Below are positions 50,701-64,000 of a stretch of 64,000 bases of DNA, one piece after another. Source of the stretch: Aquila chrysaetos chrysaetos (Eukaryota > Chordata > Aves > Accipitriformes > Accipitridae); assembly GCF_900496995.4 (NCBI RefSeq), contig NC_044027.1, positions 10,874,743 to 10,938,742 on the forward strand. The letters are read 5' to 3'. The notes beneath the pieces were generated by a model. The model saw only the letters and a program-made list of their open reading frames with translations, had not been told where the DNA came from and ran no database searches. The translations under genes and the position numbers were made by a program. How positions within the stretch are numbered: position 1 is the first letter of the stretch; every line of letters starts with the position of its first letter.

Positions 50701-53700
50701 CCCGGATGGAGACTCATTCTCAACCCTGTGGAAATTCCTCATCAAGGTTGCTAGTCAAGTGAAAACCTCTTCACCGTACAACCATCAGGGTTGTGCTACT
50801 CCTAAACTTCTTGGGCTGGAGCCAGGAGCAGCTTGTGAGCAGCTGAGGATGACCCAGAAAACCAGAGCTGTTCTTACATTGTCTTTTTATTCTTTTTTTT
50901 CTGAGAATTGTCTTTCCCTCTCACCTAAACCAGCTTCTTCACCAGGGAGGTCATGTTATTCTCTAGATTGAAGGTCTGATTAAGATGTGTTTTTTTACAG
51001 TGAGGCTGTCAGCCTTCCAAGAACAAAGACCATATGTGCAGCTTTTGCTGATATTTGCTTGCAGTCTCTTGGTGACAAACCACACCTTGTTTATCAAGAC
51101 AAACATATGTTGTACTCACACAAAGCTGCTATGGCACTACAGGCTGAGATTTCTTTACCTGGTGAGGCTGCTGGGGAAACACCCAAGAAAAAGGCATATG
51201 AACAAAGACTAGAGTCAGGAGGGTTTCTGAGCAGACTTTTTTTTTTTCAAAGAAAATGATAAGGCAATCCTGAGCAGGGGATATCCCCACCTGGAGCTCT
51301 AAAGCTGAAGGGTTCATGTCTTCTTCTTTTTTTTTTTTTTTTTAATTTTACCCATTTTTTTCCCCCCACTTCCCATAAAATTCATTTTATCATTTTGCCT
51401 GATCATTTTGTCAAGATCCTGTATTTCTAATATTATATGAAGGTGTCTCGTATCTGCTCATTACTTCCAGTCTGCCTGTAGCTCCTGATGGAGTGCAGAG
51501 AACTGTCTCAGCAATCCCAGCTCTATTCCAGAGGCCTGTATCATGTTGTCCACATCCCTGGAAGGCAGAAATATGAAGTGGCAAGGTACCCATGAGACTG
51601 ATGCCACCACCTTGCTGTTTTCTGAGTGAAGGATCAAGCTGCCACTCATTCATGACACCTAAACATTTCTATTCAGCTTTCCTTTCTACTAATCAAGGCC
51701 TGACAGAGAAGGTTCATTAGGTTAAGCACAAAGAATGCTTAAGAGAAGAGAAAAAAAAAAAAAAAGAAAAAGATACTGCTCCTGCAGAGTTCATGTGGCA
51801 GCTGTGAGAAGGTTTTTCAAGGCTGCAGTTTTGGATTCAGGAAGTGAAGGCTGAGACCAAACGGGTAGTGGGGGAAGCCACTGGATCACTCTATACTCAA
51901 TTCCTAGTATTACATGCTCTTTAACCCCCAATTATGACTTACTCTTCTTAAAGCAAAGCAAGTCAAACTTGTAATTTTGAATGAAGTGACATGCTTGCAC
52001 AAGAAAGATGGGAAATAGAAGGTGTCTTCTGTTACAGATCACTGCAATAGTTTGGGCTACTTATTCACTAATGTAGGCTAGGGCAAGATGCCCTGGATTA
52101 GTGGTTACATTTAGCCCAGCAACAGGTGAGATCAATTCCCCTGATTAATGAACAAAATGGAATAGCATCAGAAGAGGTAAGGGAGCTGCACCCAGAGATG
52201 GTGCAGCAGAGGAGGGTGCTCTCCTGGGGTCAAACGGAACCGACATCAAGGTCTTACTCTGATTCAGGCAGATGGAGGAATTTAAAGTATCTGTCATCTC
52301 CCACATCACAGCAGAGCACCCTAGCCACTCGGTCAGTGTGGCTGCACACTCATGCTTGGATTCAGAAAAACCCCATCATTTAGTAGTCTGAGTCCCATGG
52401 AAAGCCAGTGGATTTAATAACCTAATAGCTGCCATCAACATCAAGCTGCCTCAGTCCCCCAAAATTATCTATCCAGCTGTCTTTTGCCCAACTGGCTTGA
52501 AGCGCTCACCTCACCCAAACTTAAGTAAGAAATCCAAGTCTGAGATCTTGTTAGGACTGCAGTATGAATAAGGGTCTCTTCAGGGCTGGGCATGCACATG
52601 GACTGAAGGAGGGAGGATAGGCACAGTGGCACTGGAAAAGATGCTTTCCATCTACATGTCTCAAAAATATCCCTTATGGATACAGTCCTAAGCCCATAAA
52701 TCCCACTCACTTCCCCAAATATCTCCTTCAGTCCCTTTGAGACCTTGGATCTTGCGGCCTACGTGTTTTTGAAGCCCTTCCTCTCCTGCCCCCTTGAGGC
52801 TCCTAAATTGCTTCATCACGTTAAATATTAACACCAGCACTAAGGTGGTTTATGGGTTTTTAAGTTGACAAACCAACCAGACAGCAATTTGGTGCACCCT
52901 TGGTGGGTTTATAAATAGATTTCAAAACTGAGGGTGTTTTTAAGCTATTCTTCCAAGTTACAATCAGGAAAGAGGGGAGAGAAAAACCTGAAAACAAATA
53001 TCCCTTACAACAGCCCATGGTGGAGCTGCTCGGTACCGAATCAAGCCTGTGACAGCTCTGGAGGGTGTTTTGGCACGTGTTACTTCAAGGATTTGCCAGT
53101 TTCTCTCTCACAGTAGTAATCACGAAAAATACCAAGCAGGGCATCTGTCAGTGAGTAATTACAGGAAATATCATCTTTCTTATGTGCAGTGTGTTTGCGT
53201 CATTTCTGGAGCGAGGTACAAATCTGAGCCCATCTCCAGCAGCCCTCTCTGGAATCTGCCAAGATAAATGACATCACAGCCAGATACAGTCAGCTTTGTG
53301 ATGTTACTAGAAATGAGGAAATAATTTCATAAATGTAAATTCTTCCTCTGAATGTCTGCAAACAGACTGCAAGATCTTTCAAGTCCCCAGTTATACAGAT
53401 TTAGTGCCATTTCCTACTAACTTGAAAAGCATCTTGAGAGTGGAGCATATTTCTTCATTACTGGATTTGTTCTTTTTTATACTGCCAATCATTTGCTCTG
53501 ACAAACACCAAAGAAGGGCTATTAATTACAGAGAATGAATTTAATATAGTGCTGCAGCTCAGCCCCTTACCAGTGCTCTGGAAGGTCAAAGGAGACTTGC
53601 ATTCCCTGTGCAAAACAAACAATATTTGCTAGTATAACTTCAAGGGGGGGGTGGGGAGGGGGGAGAAATTCAAAGTACATGAAATAATATTCATGAAGGA

Positions 53701-54960
53701 AGTTTCTCTTTGACACGTGCTTTTGCTGTGACCTAGCTCCTGCTCTTGCAAGCCAAAAATAAACTTTTTCTCGCAGGTGTCCTTGCAATGTTCCTGCTGT
53801 GTGGCCATAGGGCAATGCTTTACTACATGCAGTTAGTTTTCCTAACAAAGGCGACTGCTGCAGAGACACCAGCAACAGCTTGGTACCTCGGAGGGCTGGA
53901 TGTCACCACACGAGAAGACAACAATGAAGAACAACAGCGTCTGGACCGATGCTGGATTCCTGCAGGATTTCCCAGTGCTGCCAAGCAGAGGAGGCACAGA
54001 CCAAGACAGACAGACTCCGTGTGCCATCTGCAGGTAGCCAGGCTTAAAATGGACGAGAAGGGTGAGCAGAGCTGCCAAGAGATGCTGGAGTAGAAACTAT
54101 ATGAACAGAAGAAGGTTCTCCTCCAACGTTTTACTAATTCTGTCAGGAACTTCTCACACTTCCCCAGCCAGGCATTGCCTTTTCCCAGCTGGTAAATCCT
54201 CGACTCCATCCCCGTGCATTCTCTTAGTCTGTGGTCCTAGAGTCTGCCCAGCAATGAATAGCTGCACTCTGCGTGAGGTGGTTCCTGGGAGATGCGTTAT
54301 AAATATCTACAGAAATTGGACATTTCTGAAATGTAGTTGCTGGGACTGACTATTAATAAAGCTCAGCACGCAGGCTTTGATGCTCCTGTCTGCGGCACCT
54401 TCTGTGTCTCCATACAGCAGTTCCTGCTGTTCCAGGGATCTCGCTCAGTAAAGCTGGTCCCAGCGCACACTCCAGCATGGTGTGTCCCTGTGAGGCTCTC
54501 CCCTCTGGGGCATTGCCAAAGTTTCAGTCAAGACTGTGAAGAAGTTGCCCCTGGCACATAACCATTCCCAAGGGCTAATGCTCAGGTAAAGCTCAGAAAT
54601 GCAATGATCGAAGAATTGCAATAAAAATAATAACAATATTAAAAGAAAAAAATATATAAATTAGGAAGATGCGACTTAAGGGTGAAGGGAAGTGATTCTC
54701 TCCCTCCTTTCTTTCCTCCCTCCTGATTTTAAAGTTTTTTAGCGATATTTCCCATGCATGCACACTTTTTACAGCCTGTGTCAAATCAACAGTATCTGAC
54801 CTTACCTAACAGCTAGCACTTCATAGTAAGTCTTATTCACAGATCTGATCATATCCTCTCTGACTGAAAGCATCTTCTTTCCCAGCCACCTTCCAGTGAC
54901 TGCCAAGAAGGCAGAAACATTCACTCTGTTTGAAAAGTGCAACCTTGAAGTAGGGCAGAG
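47758..54960. other. Intergenic DNA between CR1 copy and TNC 3' end
   Basis: No gene can be supported. Homopolymer T or A tracts occur near 48943, 49070, 51325 and 51750, and a pyrimidine-rich stretch lies at about 49600-49640. A G-rich tract lies at 53644-53663. A 115-codon open frame at 53746 with a hydrophobic start and an antisense frame over it show no family resemblance, and I treat them as chance. Confidence 0.6.
53644..53663 (+). repeat. G-rich tract
   Basis: Runs of 8, 4 and 6 or more G are separated by single T and A bases. It fits a G-quadruplex pattern on the plus strand, about 1.3 kb beyond the estimated TNC 3' end. Confidence 0.8.
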
Positions 54961-55423
54961 AGACTGGATTAAAACAAAAGATCTTTTATTGTCTTCAACT
55001 GAAGTGTATGATACAGAGGAACTACACATGGGTTTCATTCATATAAAAAAAGAGCGCCCTTTATTTACACAAGTGTTCAATGTTGCCAATGGTACCTAAC
55101 AACAACTCTGTATTTTCTTTGTATTCTTTTGTTAGTTATTTCCATCTAGATGGAGCAAGCATTGGTCAGTAACACTTAGAAAAAACATGTAAGAAGCTTT
55201 TGGGCAGGAAAAAGAAGAAATGTGTTCTAAAAGAAACCAAATCCTTACGGGCATTTCACTGTAACAAACCCACCAGAATACTTACAACCAATCACTGACA
55301 AAAGGAACAGTTTTCAGTACGGGCTCAGCAGCCAAATCATTCTCAGCCTTTCTTTTAGTTCCCCACCTAAGTAAATATACCCCGGACATGCAAAAACTCA
55401 ACATGTATGAAGAATGGTAGAAA

Positions 55424-55451
55424 TTTATTTAAAAGTAATTGTGCTTTTATT
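55424..55451 (-). terminator. TNC: Candidate TNC poly(A) signal pair
   Basis: Two AATAAA hexamers on the minus strand (55451-55446 and 55429-55424) lie in AU-rich sequence 0.7 kb past the stop codon. The assignment is inferred from motif and distance only. Confidence 0.45.
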
Positions 55452-55531
55452 TATAAAAAAAATTTACAATCAGACACTGTCCTGCTGTGTTTCTGAAAGC
55501 ATGTTTCTCTTAAAAATGACAAAAACTTAGC

Positions 55532-55554
55532 TTATTATTATCATTATTATTATT
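55532..55554. repeat. (ATT)n repeat
   Basis: An imperfect ATT array with one C interruption, inside the presumed TNC 3' UTR. Confidence 0.8.
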
Positions 55555-55697
55555 ACTTTGTCATTATATTAATAATATTAATCTTATGCTTAAGTTTAAA
55601 AACATACTGCTTTCCCCTTCCCCATCCCCTCCTTCTCTGTGGTACTTGATATATATAAAAAAAGGCTTTCCAATGACCAATGAATTTCAATTATAAC

Positions 55698-55719
55698 TAA
55701 TAATAATAATAATAATAAT
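55698..55719. repeat. (AAT)n repeat
   Basis: Seven AAT units on the plus strand, inside the presumed TNC 3' UTR. Confidence 0.9.
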
Positions 55720-56160
55720 GATAATTAATCGTACACATTTCTGTGTGTAAAATATGGCTGGTTCTAAAACAAACTACCAATGTACAAAGCTGTTCTCCCT
55801 CCCCTACCCTGGGCCACCCAAGAGACAGTCAGACTGTGGAAGAACTTTATCCCAGAGGCTTTCTGAGAAAACAAAAATTAATAAAACAACAAACAACCCT
55901 TGAGATCGTTGTCTTTGGTGTGGAGGACATTTCTGGTGCGCAGCCGGAGCTGCTCTGCTGAAAATGCTGGGACACTTAAGGCTTGTTGTTTGGACTGCTG
56001 CAAAGCCTCTGTTGGGCCAAGGGTCACCAATGCTTTGGTACAACTACCAGCTCCTCACACCCCACCACCCCAGTGATGCCAGAGGATCTCCCCACACCCC
56101 CATTCTATATCCCTCCCCCCCCATCACCCTGCCCGTAGCCCCTTTGCCACCGCTGGGGCT

Positions 56161-63360
<7,200 letters not shown>

Positions 63361-64000
63361 CTGAAGGAGACAACAGATCAATTACAATCACATCTATATG
63401 GAGTTTAGTACAGGCTACCTTATGGGCAGTATATTAAAACAGGACAGAAAAACAAAATTCTCCCCAGAAATTTGAAATTAAAAAATATTTCAACCTAAAT
63501 TTTGTGATTAAAAAGTAATTTTCCCATTGGAAATTTTATAATACGGGTATTTATTCTATCTAAGTTAAAATATTGGCTTGTCTTAGGCACTTTAATTTAT
63601 AAGCAGTTGCATTGAAATGTCTTTTCAAACAAAATTGTGCCTTTCATTATTTCACACAAGAAGACAGATTGGTATTTACATATTCCCAGGAAAAAAAACT
63701 TTGGTTCCAATGATGCCTCTTTTGAATAGGAAAACTTTTCATACTTGGCCTGGCTACAGCTTCCCTTCTCCACTGTAATTGTGACACTGAATTTGTATGA
63801 CTCAGCTCTTGTATGTCCAGTTGCCTCTAGTTATCACCCTTGAGAAGTCAAGTAATAGTCAGGAAAATGAGAAACATCCATGATTTCATTGATGCTAATG
63901 GTAAGTCATAACTATGAAACCAACTGGATACCTTCAGCATTGGTACCCTGACATCAGCCCCCAAAGAAGAGTTCCTGATCCTGCTTTGTGTGAGAATCTG
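63361..64000 (-). other. TNC: TNC intron upstream of last FNIII repeat (partial)
   Basis: Intron sequence running off the right edge. No FNIII exon was found in it, so the preceding repeat lies beyond the window. Confidence 0.75.

Larger units (their letters stand above)
54965..56160 (-). other. TNC: TNC 3' untranslated region (end uncertain)
   Basis: Downstream of the TAA the transcript-sense sequence is first G-rich (56160-56040), then AU-rich with trinucleotide repeats. Minus-strand AATAAA hexamers lie at 55451-55446 and 55429-55424 (about 0.71 to 0.74 kb after the stop), at 55065-55060 and at 54990-54985. The first pair is the most natural candidate, but alternative ends are possible and cannot be decided from the sequence. 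Confidence 0.5.

Noticed and set aside
53746-54209. Overlapping 115- and 128-codon frames on opposite strands, one with a hydrophobic start, considered as a TNF-family exon 1
   Set aside because: The residues do not match any TNF ligand anchor exon, there is no consistent donor or partner exon, and the antisense frame is equally open.

Overview
This window is vertebrate, almost certainly avian, nuclear DNA. It is low in gene density and intron-rich. It carries CR1 LINE copies in their usual 5'-truncated form. It also holds two recognisable genes whose protein sequences are bird-like: TNFSF8 (CD30 ligand) and the 3' end of TNC (tenascin-C). Both lie on the minus strand. The adjacent TNFSF8-TNC pair in the same orientation is the conserved amniote arrangement (human 9q32). 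The species cannot be fixed from the sequence alone.

Layout, left to right. Positions 1 to about 8150 are non-coding DNA downstream of TNFSF8. Positions 8155-25217 hold the complete TNFSF8 gene. Its four coding exons (25217-25023, 18301-18256, 9966-9895, 9339-8942) join with consistent phases and GT-AG junctions into a 236-residue type II membrane protein. Intron 2 contains a CpG island (about 10380-10720) fused to a GC-rich minisatellite (about 10695-11054). A CR1 fragment lies between intron 1 and the left part of intron 2 (19321-19515, in intron 1). Positions 25218 to about 54960 are roughly 30 kb of intergenic DNA. This holds simple repeats, a 27-base G run, old interspersed repeats and one younger CR1 copy (47031-47757) whose ORF2 tail is still an open frame. 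Positions about 54960-63360 hold the last seven coding exons of TNC: the final fibronectin type III repeat in two exons, then the complete fibrinogen-like globe in five exons, stop codon and 3' UTR. The rest of TNC lies beyond the right edge.

The two genes are neighbours but are not known to act in one pathway. TNFSF8 is a T-cell/B-cell costimulatory ligand for TNFRSF8 (CD30). Tenascin-C is an oligomeric extracellular-matrix glycoprotein whose fibrinogen globe is known from mammals to bind TLR4 and integrins. I found no evidence for an unknown multi-gene system. The most unusual structure is the intronic CpG island and minisatellite of TNFSF8, which shows a clear left-to-right loss of CpG. 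Most other open frames are short and chance-like, and I did not annotate them.
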